This document shows, in pieces, positions 47,596 through 59,464 of a stretch of 64,000 bases of DNA. This DNA comes from Byssochlamys sp. IMV 00236 (lineage: Eukaryota; Ascomycota; Eurotiomycetes; Eurotiales; Thermoascaceae), in assembly GCA_001931875.2 (NCBI GenBank), contig MSJH02000828.1, positions 1 to 64,000 of the forward strand, written 5' to 3'. Under the pieces are notes generated by a model that worked only from the letters and a program-made list of their open reading frames with translations, did not search any database and was not told the origin of the DNA. Position numbers and translations under genes: made by a program. Within the stretch, counting starts at the first letter, position 1. Every line of letters begins with the position of its first letter.

Positions 47596-48828
47596 ATGGC
47601 ACGAGCACGCGCTCACTCAGGGGCTGAGGCCCCCAAGGAGCCTCATGCAGTATCTCTTAAAGGTATGTATCAATGGACGTTCTAATAATGTTGCGTGGCT
47701 GATTGAAGTTCAGTTTTACGGTACGCTGAGGATATCCCAGTTCTGGTTCTTGTTCGAAGAAAGAAATTGACTCTTTCAGACTATCACGACCATCCTTCTC
47801 ATATCAATGTCCATTGCCTGCTGCAAATACTAAGATATCGCCAAAGGCGTCGCTGAGTTACCCATCAAATGAGGGTGACAATGAATTCATTCTTAGCCCA
47901 AATGTACGCGAGTGGCCTCTCACACGCATATATTTCAGTTGCTGACATTTACGGAAAGCTTACTCTTCCTCCCACCTTTGGATCTGCCTATGTTGGAGAG
48001 ACGTTCGCATGTTCCTTGTGTGCAAACAATGACTTGCCGCAAGAGGAGTCCTCAAGGGTCATTACCTCAGTCCGCATCCTTGCGGAAATGCAGACCCCTT
48101 CGCAGATATTCCCCTTAGAACTTACACCACCCAGCAGAGAGCTTCAGACAGAGGGATTAGGGAAAGGTGAATCTTTCCAACAGATCGTACGGTTCGATCT
48201 GAAGGAAGAGGGGAACCACATACTGGCCGTCAGCGTTAGTTACACGGAGACTCTGATGGCAGACAACTCGCAAGCCGCAAGCGGACGTGCAAGGACTTTC
48301 CGCAAGCTCTACCAGTTTATTGCCCAGCCTTGTCTTAGTGTTAGGACTAAGGCAACTGAACTGTTGCCTCTAGAGGTGGACAATAAGTCTCTAGGACCAT
48401 ACGGCAAGTCGCGGCTGCTTCGATTTGCCCTCGAAGCACAACTGGAAAATGTTGGAGACGGTTCTGTTGTCGTCCAGGTTGGTTACTCTGAGACGCCTAC
48501 TTGCTTGCGGAGAAGCCTGTCGCTTACTGTTATGTAGCAAACAACGCTAAACCCGAAGCCACCTTTCAAATCTCGTTCATTAAACTGGGACTTCGATAGA
48601 CCAGATGGTCTGAAGGTTCAAGCGCCATTGCTCAATCCACGTGATGTCCTGCAGGTTTCCTTTCTTGTTGAACAAGAGCCTGGTGAGCAGGACGGTCTGG
48701 ATGCTTTGCAGAAAGACCTGAAACGAGATGGTCGCGCTACGCTCGGGCAACTGTCTATCGAATGGCGAAGCGCCATGGGTGACAAGGGATTCCTGACCAC
48801 CGGTAACCTGCTAACTAGGAAGCGATAA
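47596..48828 (+). CDS. TRAPP subunit 13 (DUF974 family)
   Basis: Five exons, 47596-47662, 47714-47720, 47780-47903, 47959-48477 and 48538-48828, give 335 aa. Exon 2 is only 7 nt, supplying the VLR junction of the conserved HAVSLKVLRLSRPS. Exon 3 has NEFILSP, and exon 4 has LTLPPTFGSAYVGETFACSL. Exon 5 begins QTTLNPKPPFKS and ends LTTGNLLTRKR. This is the DUF974 family, a subunit of the TRAPPII/III tethering complexes that act as Rab GTPase exchange factors at the Golgi. The donor of intron 4 (GTTGGT) is non-consensus. The protein is shorter than the animal orthologue (about 417 aa). Confidence 0.85.
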
Positions 48829-51788
48829 TAATAACCCAGCAGGAACTGACGAGTGACTCCTGGAACTTACTGCTCCTGCTCTCACCGCAATGGGGGCCTC
48901 TCTCACCATGACCAACTCCAGATATGCAGAACGCATGACATTCTATGCCTATGGGCTGCTCTACGAGCGATGGGCCCGGATGTGAACAGATAGCTTGCCG
49001 CCCGATGTGGACTTTTAGGGACGGTTTATCGAGTCCCTGGTTGTTTCAGGCGCAGGAAGATCCAGCTTGGGATGTTCGATGTCTATGCTCTGCATCGATG
49101 GGCTCTTGGTCCCTGCATGGGGCCATTCTCCGCCCGTCAACCAACCTCTGGCACTTGCGGCATAATTTCTATTTATGTAACGTGTAGGGGAGAACAATCC
49201 CGTCCCCAGGGAAACATATCCGAGACAGGTCTCGAGAGCAATGCGGTCTCCTTCGATAGCGCTGTTGGTATAGAAATCGAGCTGCTGCTCCTTCGTTTAA
49301 TCTAACTAGAGCAATCAAGTAACTAATCATGACACCCGAATATGGGGCGGAAACTAGTCGCGTCACTGAGTCAACAGGGGCTCCCCAGATGAAACGGGAA
49401 TTACTAGCATAGCGCGGTCCATCCACAGTTATTATTATCATATTATTATGCCTCCCTTCGAAGTTCGGTGTTACCTCTAGTCGATTTTATATTCGACTAC
49501 AGATGGATTTGTGTGTGTGGCTCCCGCAATGGCCTCCAGGAAAAGGACACCGTCCATGACAGGCGATCATCGTTTTGAGACGGGCTCCAGAGCATATAGT
49601 TGGGGTTAGCGGAGGATATTTCCTGCGGATCGAGCCGGCCAGTGTTGTATCTATCGCTTTCTTGTGCCGACGGCGTGTCTGAAAATGCTTGGCCAAGGAA
49701 AGGATCTCCCATGAGAACGGCAGTTGAAACGCTAGCGATTCAAGACCAAAGCGTTTTCGCCGTGCAGCCGTAAAGAGGCCTGAGCTCCTGGGTTCCTAGT
49801 TGAGGTCCAACTTGGCTAGTTCAACGCCACTGAGGAACGTTGCGGTTATACTTTACCTTTGCAAGTAAACTTGGGAAGACGCGGATGCTAATAATAATAC
49901 CTGGTCCCTGACAGATGGAGTTGTACAGGGCCGCTTAACGTATTTTCCCAATAGACATGTAAACAACAGGCTAAGACTGATCTCCTTGAACTTGAAGGGA
50001 GAAGACTCCAACCGCAGACCGGGGAACCTTCGCTTATTCAAGCAATAGTTAATGGCTTCTGCACAGTAGAGTTGTTGGTAAGCAGACATCGGTGTCCGTC
50101 CGGCACTAGTATACATCTTGTCGAAGACTCTGCCCATACGGTTGGATGGCAGTTATCTACCGCTGGCTGCCTCATGCCGCGTTGCATTTGCATAATGATG
50201 ATTGATAATGATTGCAGCATTCTATTATTATTGCTTCTCGCCGATGTCGTGACACAGAGGACACGGCCTCTTAAGGAGTTCTCAACTCGAAAATAGTTCC
50301 TGTGGGGTCCGGACAAGAGCCTGGCTCCCTCAGAGCCTAATTTTGCTTAACGCTTGTCCTCCACAATCGTCGAAACAGCAGCTACTTAGTTGCCCTGGCG
50401 GGAAAATATGGGGACGCAAGACACTCCTTGAGTCTTTGCTGCCTGTCTGGGAGGGCAAACGGTGAGGAGGAGTCAGGACGAGGGAATAATAAGGCTAGAA
50501 GGACGATTCCTCAATGGATCGTTGATCGTTCTAACGATGCAGATCATCGCACAAGGCATGGAGTATATCCTATCACCCGAAGATCCTTTACCCAGTCTGC
50601 TTATCGTTTGAACTGCTGGGCTGCTGGGGAACAATCGATGACCGAGACTTGTCCTATGTCCATCCAATGATGGACCCATCTTGTCCACCAAAGTATCTCC
50701 GCCACCACAATCATCGGCAGAGCGCTTCGCTGGATCGGGAGAGCCTTTCAATCCTAGAGTAGGAGAGTATGGACTATGGAGTAAGTTACGCTGGTAGAGA
50801 ACGGGTGAACGATGGGGACAGCATTGCGTAGCGAACAGAAAACTGAGTTTGGCCGCTACTTATTTCCCTCCTCGTCACCGTTTGAAGACGAGAGAGAAAA
50901 AAAAAAGTGTTGTCGAGACCTCAAGAGAGGGCAGAATAGCCATTCCACTCGATTTTTTTGCGCCCTTTTCACCCCGCCCCCCCGGGAGTTCTCGCGAACG
51001 CTGGACTAGCCTGGATCTCCAGCTACGGACAAATTGACAGCAGTACCGTATAAAGAACGCATCTGGTACACACGACATCAGCTCCACTGAATTAGGATCG
51101 GAAGTGTTGCTCCCAAACCGTTATCCATGGTTAAGTTACGTGACCCTCCACCAAGAGTTCGCAGTCTCCCGTCTTCCAGGCCGCACCAGGAACGAGCAAC
51201 TGTTTTGCCCTTTGGGACTAAAGACGGCCGCCAGACGGAGCGCTGATAGCTGCCTCTAGTGTGCCGCTATCTCTTGGGGCCTCGGCCGTATCATCCTTCT
51301 TCCTGTCAAAGCCCCCCTTGCCCACCTGCGGCTAGCGGTCTTCCCTTGTGGCGGGCGATTGTCTTTGGCGGTGGTTCCTGGGGCCATTGCCGTTGTGTGC
51401 GTCTGTTCCAGCGTACAGGCACGTTGTGTTTCTCCAATTTTCCATTTTGTGGAGTGCGCAGTCTTTCCGCGTGTCTAACTTGGGCCTGACAGTCAGTCTA
51501 ACTGGCCTCTTCACGGCAATTCTCCTCTGCCCCTGCAGAATCCCCAGAAACCGGTGCGCGCACACCGCAGTGCCTCGTCCACACCACGTCCCTCCTTGCT
51601 TGACACCTTCTCTCCTGGAGGACTCGATTGGAATCAATTTCTGTGGACGGCGTCTCTCGTGGCTGGCGGTGTGATTGATGTGATTGTGACAGACAACCCC
51701 TGGTGTTATAGGACGGGTCTATATGAGACCTTGATACTATCGCCTCGTCCATGCTTCTAGCAACAGCCGCCGTTTCCATCTCGTCGAC
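48829..51788. other. Intergenic region and DENN gene promoter
   Basis: Nearly 3 kb with no supportable gene. Open frames are short and overlapping on both strands. The right part (50800-51788) is C/T-rich, as expected for a promoter and leader. No repeats of note. Confidence 0.5.
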
Positions 51789-54700
51789 ATGCCTCCAACG
51801 ACCTCGACTCCTGAGACATCCACCGCGCCCCTCGCAGATTTCTTTTGGATAGCCGGTGTCGATGGCTCCGAAATACTGGATACCTTCTTGAGATTGGGAG
51901 AGGAGTACAATCGTTCGCATAGAAACAGTGCTCCTGGCCCCGCCCTCTCCGATACGATCGAAGAGGATGCCGACGCCGAAGAGGAAAGTGGCTCTGTCCC
52001 TCTGGAGGACTCTTCTCGACCAGAATCGAGAAATGGAAGACGGAATTCGGTTCAGCGTCTGTCGAGGCTATCAAACGAAGCGTCGATGTCAATGCGGTCA
52101 TCAGGGTCCGATCCAAAAGGATCCCACAGCAACCGAAGCAGCATGACAATCAGAGGGGCTGGAGGAGCCGCATCCCCGAACAGGACCTCATTCCTCGGTG
52201 ACTTTGACTTCGATAAGGCGCTGCTGAAGTTTGCATCAGAGAGAGAGACCTTCCTGTCCGATCTGAGCCTCAGTGCTGGAGCCATCACGAACACACGGCC
52301 AAAGCCGAGGCCGAGAACGCAGAGGATCATCTCAGATGAGCAGTTGCCGCAGACGAACCCTCTGAAATCAGGTATCGGAAGCGTGCGTAGGCACATGTCT
52401 TTCAGGGATATGAACAGCATGAAGAGACAACCTTCCGTTGCTCGTCAAGGTAAGCTCCCCATGCACCTTCCGCCCTTCTCTGTTGCCAGTTTGCTTACAA
52501 TACGTTTTACTCTGACAGCATCCGTTCGAACCTCGAGACGCATGAGCAACTACAATTCCGTGATTCCAGTTCCACAACCGTTGGACACCTCACCATCAAT
52601 GCATCCGCTCAAACGGAGATTCGAACCTGTCCTCCTCGACAGATATCCTCAGAAGGGAGCGCCTGATGAGAACAACCAAAGAGGAAAGTTTCCAGATTAC
52701 GTGCCAATGTTTGCCTTCCCAAACGACATTAGTATCGTCTCTTCAGATCAGCGGCCACGGTCCACCTGGCATGGATTCATCATGACCGGTGGCGACGGCT
52801 CTAAGTTGCATGCGATATGCGTGACGGTGTGGATCCCTTTGAATCCACGGGCTGCAGAAGAATTAGAAAAGCGCTGCGAGGAATGGCGGAGAGATAACAT
52901 GACAGGGGAGGAGAGAGAATTGGCTGCCAGTCTCGGTGAGAGGCTCGCGGCAGAGAGAGCCAAGCTATCACGCCTTCTTGCCCAACTGCCAACAGTTCAG
53001 TCTGGCTCAGCAGACAGAGAGGCCTTGGAGGACGAGATTAGCTCTGTGGAAGAAAAGATCGGACTGATGACTGATCTCTTGCGGCCTGTTCGTCATGGAG
53101 CAGCCTCCAAGATTGAGGGTCTCACCGATGGGGATACGGGATTCTGGATACCTCGTGCATACGGTATCCTGGGCAAAGATTCATCAATGACAAGTTTCTG
53201 GAAAGAATGGTTGAAGGCGGTGATTGTGCCAATGACCGAAGGGGGCGTCGCAAGAGTGCCTCCCAGTTCGCCCCGGACAGGAGTCTGGCAGCCTCTCGAA
53301 CGCTACGTGATGAATCTCTGCACAGAAGCCTTCAGTCCAGTTTCGTCGAAGACGCAGGTCGAGATCGCAATCAGGGAGCTGCGCCTCTTTGCACGGAGAG
53401 AGGCAATCAACGAATTGCCGGGATCTCGCAACACGGACTTGTATGCGTTATTCAAGGCGCTTTCAGTATCCAACATCATCCTCCTTTTTGAATACGCTCT
53501 TACTGAATCGAGGATTATTTTCCTGTCGTCTCACACGTCGATGCTCTATCTGGCGACTAGAGCTCTTATTGATCTCTTATTTCCACTACAGTGGACCGGG
53601 GTCCTCATTCCCGTACTGCCTGCTCGTCTGATACAGGCAATCGAGGCACCCTGCCCTTATATTGTTGGAATCGAGCGAAGATATGAGAAAGTCGAATTAC
53701 CATCGGATGATTTCGTGCTAGTCGACCTGGACGAGAATGAAATTGAGAGTACAGCCAAGCCAACGCCGTTACCTCGTCACCAGCGCCGGAAATTGCTGTC
53801 TCTTCTTCAACTAGCTGCTCCCCACCATAGCCGGTACGGAGTCAGCACCGGTCCACCAGCATACGCAGTTGAGACATTTCCTTTCGATTCATTTATGGCA
53901 GAAAACCCTGCGATTTTTGTATCGAAAGCGCAACCGACACATCTTGCGAAGTATGTCAGTATGAACTCAAACGCTTTTGGTCAAGAGCCCGTCGCTTCGG
54001 GATCGCCCCAACCTATGATTTTCAATACTTTCCTCTATGCGCAGAACCAGTATGCGCTCGCCAGACGTTATTCTAATAAATCAGGCTCGGACCGACCAAG
54101 CACAAGTTCGACGACGAAGACCGGCTCTCCGCCATCCCCGCGAACTGGTTCGCCAACCTCAGGACACTTCCCTCCCCTGCCCTCTACTCCCGCATCCCGT
54201 AACGACTCCGGGTACGCTCTGCAAGCATCCTTGAGGGAGAAACGATCGGGACATTTCGACACGTCCTCTCGTAGGAGCTCCTCCTTTGGGCGCCCGGGAG
54301 TTCCAAGGCGACCCAGTGCACCGTTCCTTGGTCATGCCTCCAATCTCTCAGTGACGACTCTGAGCACAGATTATGGCGGATCGACGTATGCGCCATCAGT
54401 GTACGCTCAGTCCACTATTGCTGCTTCGACTATCGTCCCTCAAGCGACAGCGCAGGCTGTCTACAACACGGAGAGTTCCTGTTATGCTGAAGGGCATTGC
54501 TTGCAGCTGCAACCCTGGGACGAGAAGGCTACTTGCTCCTTGTGTGATGAGAGGGCAGAAGAAGGAATGTACAGATGCACTGCGTGCAAGATCATAGTAC
54601 ATGGCCAGTGTGCGCCTCAGATTTGTATTGTCTGTCCTGCAGCTTTCCATCCTGAGCAGGTTCGGGCTGCCTTTGTCCGATGCTTTGCCAGTCTGTTCTA

Positions 54701-55380
54701 CACGTACAAGAAATATCTTGTGCCTGCTAGTGGCGATAAAAAGAAGTCAGGCCTGACTTACAGTTTCAACATGGAAGCATTCCTCAAGAGCTTACCGCAC
54801 GAGCATGCAGACTACATGGCCGTACTCCAGCAAACACAAGGTAAGTTACCCGGTCTTATTGTACTTCTTTTGCGCTTGGCGCGGCGGTCTCTTACACACA
54901 TCGAAGGTTTCAACGAGTTCATAAGTGAGCGTGAGAGAGCGAAACCGAAGTCAAAGGATCCGAGAATCAGCTTGTTCGATGAAATTATCCTGTCAAAGCG
55001 TAATCGTGGCCGGGCGTCTATCTTCTCTGGCCGTACCGTCACCGATTTCCTCACAGACACGTCGAACCACCTCTGGCGATCGGCAGCTGCAACTTCTTTC
55101 CCATCAAGCAGTAGAAGCCAGCAAAATCTCTCGGGTGATTATGGCAGTCTCACGACCAGAGGTAAGGAACAAACCGACCCTTTGTAGACTTCGGAGCCCA
55201 CTGTAGAGAGAGAACTCGCTAACATTCAAATCGGCAGCACCTGCGAAACTCGACATATCTTTGATGAAGGAACCGCGAATGGTGCACGGACAGCCCCGTA
55301 TGACGAAGACAACGAACAATGCACGTCGCAAACCACTGCCTAAACTCATGAACGGCTTGTCGATATCACCCCCTTCTTGA
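51789..55380 (+). CDS. DENN-domain Rab GEF-like protein with C1-type zinc finger
   Basis: Four exons, 51789-52449, 52519-54840, 54907-55161 and 55238-55380, give 1126 aa. Introns 1 and 2 are 69 and 66 nt with no in-frame stop, so they can be misread as coding; GTAAG donors and CAG/AAG acceptors define them. The N-terminus begins ADFFWIAGVDGSEI. An upstream-DENN segment contains STWHGFIMTGGDGSKLHAIC. The core DENN lies near 500-600 (LFEYALTESRIIFLSS, LLFPLQWTGVLIPVLP). A C1-like zinc finger (about 880-925; CSLCDER, CTACKIIVHGQC) follows a Ser/Pro-rich linker and precedes a DENN-downstream segment. DENN proteins activate Rab GTPases in membrane traffic. The partner Rab is not evident. The C-terminus is basic. 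Confidence 0.88.
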
Positions 55381-56814
55381 ATCGTCTTAGACACGGGATT
55401 GCGCTCCTGAGTTATGACTGGGACAAGAGGCTCGGTGTCTGCCTATAGAGATCTCTCTATAGTTTCGAGCCGCATTTTTTCTACGCATAAATACCTCTTA
55501 ATGTCTTGAACACTTCTTCCGTCGAACCAGAATACGAGGGGATCGAGTTTCTTTTTTCCGGATTCTTGCTTCACAGGGCAGGGCCCTTGAGCGTTATGGT
55601 CCTCGGTGTTTCGGATGAAGTTTAATGGTCTCTTGACTTCTCGCACGATCTCCGACAGTGGTGCGGTAATAATGATACAGTATGTTAGTAGAGGCGCTGC
55701 TGGGCGGACATATCTCTCCAGCAAGAGGCTTACGTCCACTTGCTGTTACGCATGTCTGTTGCCATGAGTCTCGGCTTTCCGCTTTCCAAAAGCACGCTTG
55801 TTGGACTGCATACGAAAATAACGGATTCGCGCTTGCAATTGTCGCCTAGCTTCTTGTCTGTATGTTGATTGGTCTGGTCCATGCGAGATGGGACCCTTCG
55901 TCCCAGTTGCACAGGATGAGACTGGGTGGAAATCAGTTGTGCTGCGAGCAAAAAGTACATACGTCTCCGACTGGGAGCCGACGCTGGCACTTGAGACGCG
56001 AGATCGGCCATAGGGAAACCTGGGTCTTGTCTTGCCCGTCTTGCGTACCTGGACTTGCTTGGCTCTCATGTCCTTGCTATTTCTTGGAAATCTGTTACCG
56101 ATCGCTAAATACTTGGCGTCAAATTCTCCTGTTTATGTTTAATACCCGAGAGCTTCTTGTCTGTCCATTTGAGTCATCTCTGCGACTGTTGTGCATACTT
56201 GCAAAATTGAGCCTCTGCCCGTCGAGAATTTTCTTGTTTCCAGTTGTTTCACGCTTTCTCGCCCGATAACCCCAGTTCCCCTTGTTTTGGCACGTCCATC
56301 AGTTCTAGATAGGAGTATGATTGTGATGCGCGGCATATATCCCCAATCCACGGTGCATTTTCTTGAGCTTGGATTAGATTGCTTGATATTTTATTTCTGT
56401 TGTAAGAGGACGTATTATTATTAGTTATTCGGTAGAACTGCCTTGGTCAGCATTAATTTGGAGCAATCTACCACTTGGGACAATCGGACTTTGAGAGCGG
56501 AGATAGCGATACGCCGGAGGGCCCAAAGAACGTCGAGGCGAGAAGGAATCCATTGATGGACCGTGGATGATGATGGACTAACAATGTCCGGTTAGCACTG
56601 TGGATATGCGCGTTTCGCAAGAATGGGGTGGCTCGACTTATCCCCGAACTCTTGGAGGGGCTGGCTTGTTCGAGCCCCACCGATAAAGTAGGCAGTATAT
56701 ATACATATATATATATATACCCCTCCGGATAGACAGAAGCTGCCCAGAATGTGAAATACGGCACGATACTATACCGGTGGTTCGTTTCATTATAACTCTG
56801 ATTGACTCCTCACG
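55381..56814. other. Intergenic region, DENN 3' flank and AKR promoter
   Basis: 1.4 kb without a supportable gene. Short open frames occur on both strands, but none shows conserved character. A TA-rich repeat lies at 56696-56720. Confidence 0.5.
56696..56720. repeat. TA-rich microsatellite
   Basis: An imperfect TATA dinucleotide run with one ATAC interruption, about 95 bp upstream of the aldo/keto reductase start. Confidence 0.85.
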
Positions 56815-58026
56815 ATGGTTCCGAAACTACCAACTCGCCAACTGGGCAAGGATGGACCTCAGGTCGTTGCCCTGGGATGGGGAGCTATGGGCCTGTCCAG
56901 GTTCTACGGCCCTGCCAAACCCGACGAGGAACGTCTCAAGTTCCTGGATTATGTACACTCGACCGGTCTGACCAACTGGGATACCTCGGACATGTACGGC
57001 GACAGCGAGGACCTGCTTGGAAAATGGTTCGCTCAGTCCGGCAAGCGGGACGAGATCTTCCTTGCGACCAAGTTCGCCGTCACGAAGGATAAGGACGGGA
57101 ACTTCATTCTGAGAAACGATCCGCCGTATGTTAAGGAAGCGTGTGAGACGAGTCTGAAACGGATGGGAATCAAGACCATTGATCTCTATTATTGTCATCG
57201 GATGGATGGCGTTACGCCCATCGAGAAGACGGTCCAGGCTATGGCGGAGCTGAAGAAGGAAGGGAAGATTCGGTATCTGGGACTATCGGAGTGTTCTGCT
57301 GAAACGCTTCGTCGAGCGTGAGTGGACTCTTTTTTTTCTTTCTTCTTCTTTCCCTACTACTGACAATAGTCAGTTCGGGAGTTGGAAAATCATAGTTATA
57401 TGCTGATGGGAAAATTGGTTTTGCAGATGCAAGGTACACCACATCTCGGCCGTCCAGGTCGAATACAGCCCTTACAGTCTGGATATCGAAAGCCCACGTA
57501 CCAAGCTCCTTGAGACCGCTCGTGAGCTCGGCGTTGCTATTGTCGCATACTCTCCTCTCTGCCGTGGATTCCTCGGAGGTAAAATCAGATCACCCGACGA
57601 TTTCCCAGAGGATGACTTCCGAAAGACCCTGCCACGTTTCTCGAAGGAGAATTTCTACAAGAATATTAAGCTTCTCGATATCCTCAACGGGATCGCTGAT
57701 AAGAAGGGTGTCCATGTCAGTTCTCTGACGCTGGCGTGGCTCATGGCTCAGGGAGATGACATTATTCCCATTCCAGGCACGACGAGTGTCGAGAATCTTG
57801 ACATCAATGTGAAGGCGCTCAGTATCAAGCTGACGCCGGAGGAGAGTACGGAGATCCGAGCTGCAGCTGAGAATGCAGAGGTTGTTGGCGACAGATATGG
57901 TCCTGGGTAAGAAAGAAAAAGATTCCGAATCCCATGTTATGCATAGTTGTGCAGTTCAGTTACTAACAGGAATAATTTAGCCTCGGGGATCAAGTATTTG
58001 CTGATACCCCGCCTTTGGAGGCGTAA
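56815..58026 (+). CDS. Aldo/keto reductase
   Basis: Three exons, 56815-57317, 57427-57906 and 57981-58026, give 342 aa. The TIM-barrel tetrad is present: Asp56, Tyr61 (WDTSDMYGDSE), Lys86 (ATKF) and His128 (YYCHRMD). Later segments include RYLGLSECSAETLRRA, the AVQVEYSPYSL stretch, and the C-terminal IPGTTSVENLDIN that contacts the 2'-phosphate of NADPH in this family. It belongs to the AKR13-like group (YakC, AuaF/pyridoxal-reductase-like), which reduces aldehydes or ketones with NADPH. The substrate cannot be read from the sequence. The last exon codes only for the tail LGDQVFADTPPLEA. Confidence 0.94.
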
Positions 58027-59464
58027 GATAGGTCATGAATCAAATGGAGCGATATCGTGGGCGGGTTTATAGACTAATCTCATTGGATTATCGGCTGCGC
58101 GTGTGATTTTACGGTTGTATTGAGAGCTGGGGAACGGAATGCACAGTGTTTATCCTAACTGTAAAATGAGTCGATGGATCTAATTGGAAGAGGCAGAAAC
58201 CTGGAATAGTACTCTCTACCTTAGTACACTGTCTCTAGCTGTCAACGGACGGAAAATCCAAATAGTCAGATTGAATTGGATATCCAGGACTGTTCAGGGG
58301 AGGAAACAGACACTGCGTGGAGAAATCCCGATAGCCCGTATATCCTTGGACTAGATCATTCACAATCCTAGTCTACCTACTGAATTTCGAAATCTCCTAA
58401 AAGTGCCGGGGTGCGTCTGACAGGATTGATCAATATATTTACTCATATTTAAGTAGACCGCGTGTGTAATCCACGACATACGTGTTTGTATTTGAATTAT
58501 TGGGGAGGGTCATACCGATATTATTCTATCAGACCACACACTGCTTCTACCAATTATTGGGCAGTGCTTATTATCGACCTGTGTCTGGAAAGTATTCCCA
58601 GTTGGTGAAAGAAGCGTACTTAACGGGGAGGATTCCAACAAAAGGTCTCCGTTGAAGAGAGACTGAAATGTTAAAAAAATACTTCCATCTATTCTACAGA
58701 CGTGGTCGGTTCTCATATAATTATAATAATACAAAATCAGCCTGCGATTGGCGGAGAAATGCGATCCAGTCAACGCCCACGCGGGGAATTTCCCGGGCAA
58801 ATCCCACCTTTCGCCATCTCCAGTTTGAGCATCGACAACCCCAGGCGCCTTCGATTCCCCGCGTTTGCAGTCGTCCTCCGTCGGATCGAGCTGGTTCCTA
58901 TGCTGCTGCTGTCGTACTATTCCAGTGATCATCGGAAGGAAAGGAGCTGATCTTCCGGTCGGGTCCATCTCAATGGTTCTAATGTCTCCAGATGCCGCCT
59001 AAATGGCCCCCCGGTCACTGTCGAGGCGATCTTTGGGCTAAACCCGCAAGCTCACACCTCAAGTATTATTGATTACGATCCTGGTTATCCATTGCCTTAT
59101 CAGTCTGGCACTCTCTACGCGGCCAATTGATTCGTGGCCAGCCCACACATTCATCTATACCCCATTGTGTGCATATCATTAACCATTTATCCTGTCTATC
59201 CCCGTCTTGTCCTGTTATTAGCATCATCTTATCGACATTCTAAACCCTATACCCAGCGAGAGTCCGTGTGAGTTTTTGCTGCTGGTTGCAGGCAGCAGCG
59301 GAATTGTGTTGTTCTCCCTTCATCTTTTGTTTCTCGATGACTATGGGTGTTGCTCTTGCTGAGTACTGCCTATCTTTTTGTGCTGTGTCGGGAAACAGAT
59401 TTTGAACATATCCAACCCGTGGCATTTCTCAGTTATGGGAAACTAACAACCACGGCTTCCAACG
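58027..59464. other. Intergenic region and qutR-like promoter
   Basis: 1.44 kb between two plus-strand genes. No coding frame is convincing. A TAA stop lies in frame at 59444-59446, just upstream of the qutR-like start, which supports that start codon. Confidence 0.5.

Noticed and set aside
47869..48537. TRAPPC13 read as a separate 222-codon gene ending at 48537
   Set aside because: The N-terminal and C-terminal parts of this frame are intron read-through. Splicing at 47903/47959 and 48477/48538 restores continuous family sequence.
55730..56069. Small minus-strand frames between the DENN and AKR genes
   Set aside because: Two overlapping frames with equal claims, no conserved features and no splice support.
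58510..58968. Minus-strand ATG frame of 152 codons
   Set aside because: No recognisable motif. The sequence looks like random translation, and it lies in the probable promoter region of the qutR-like gene.
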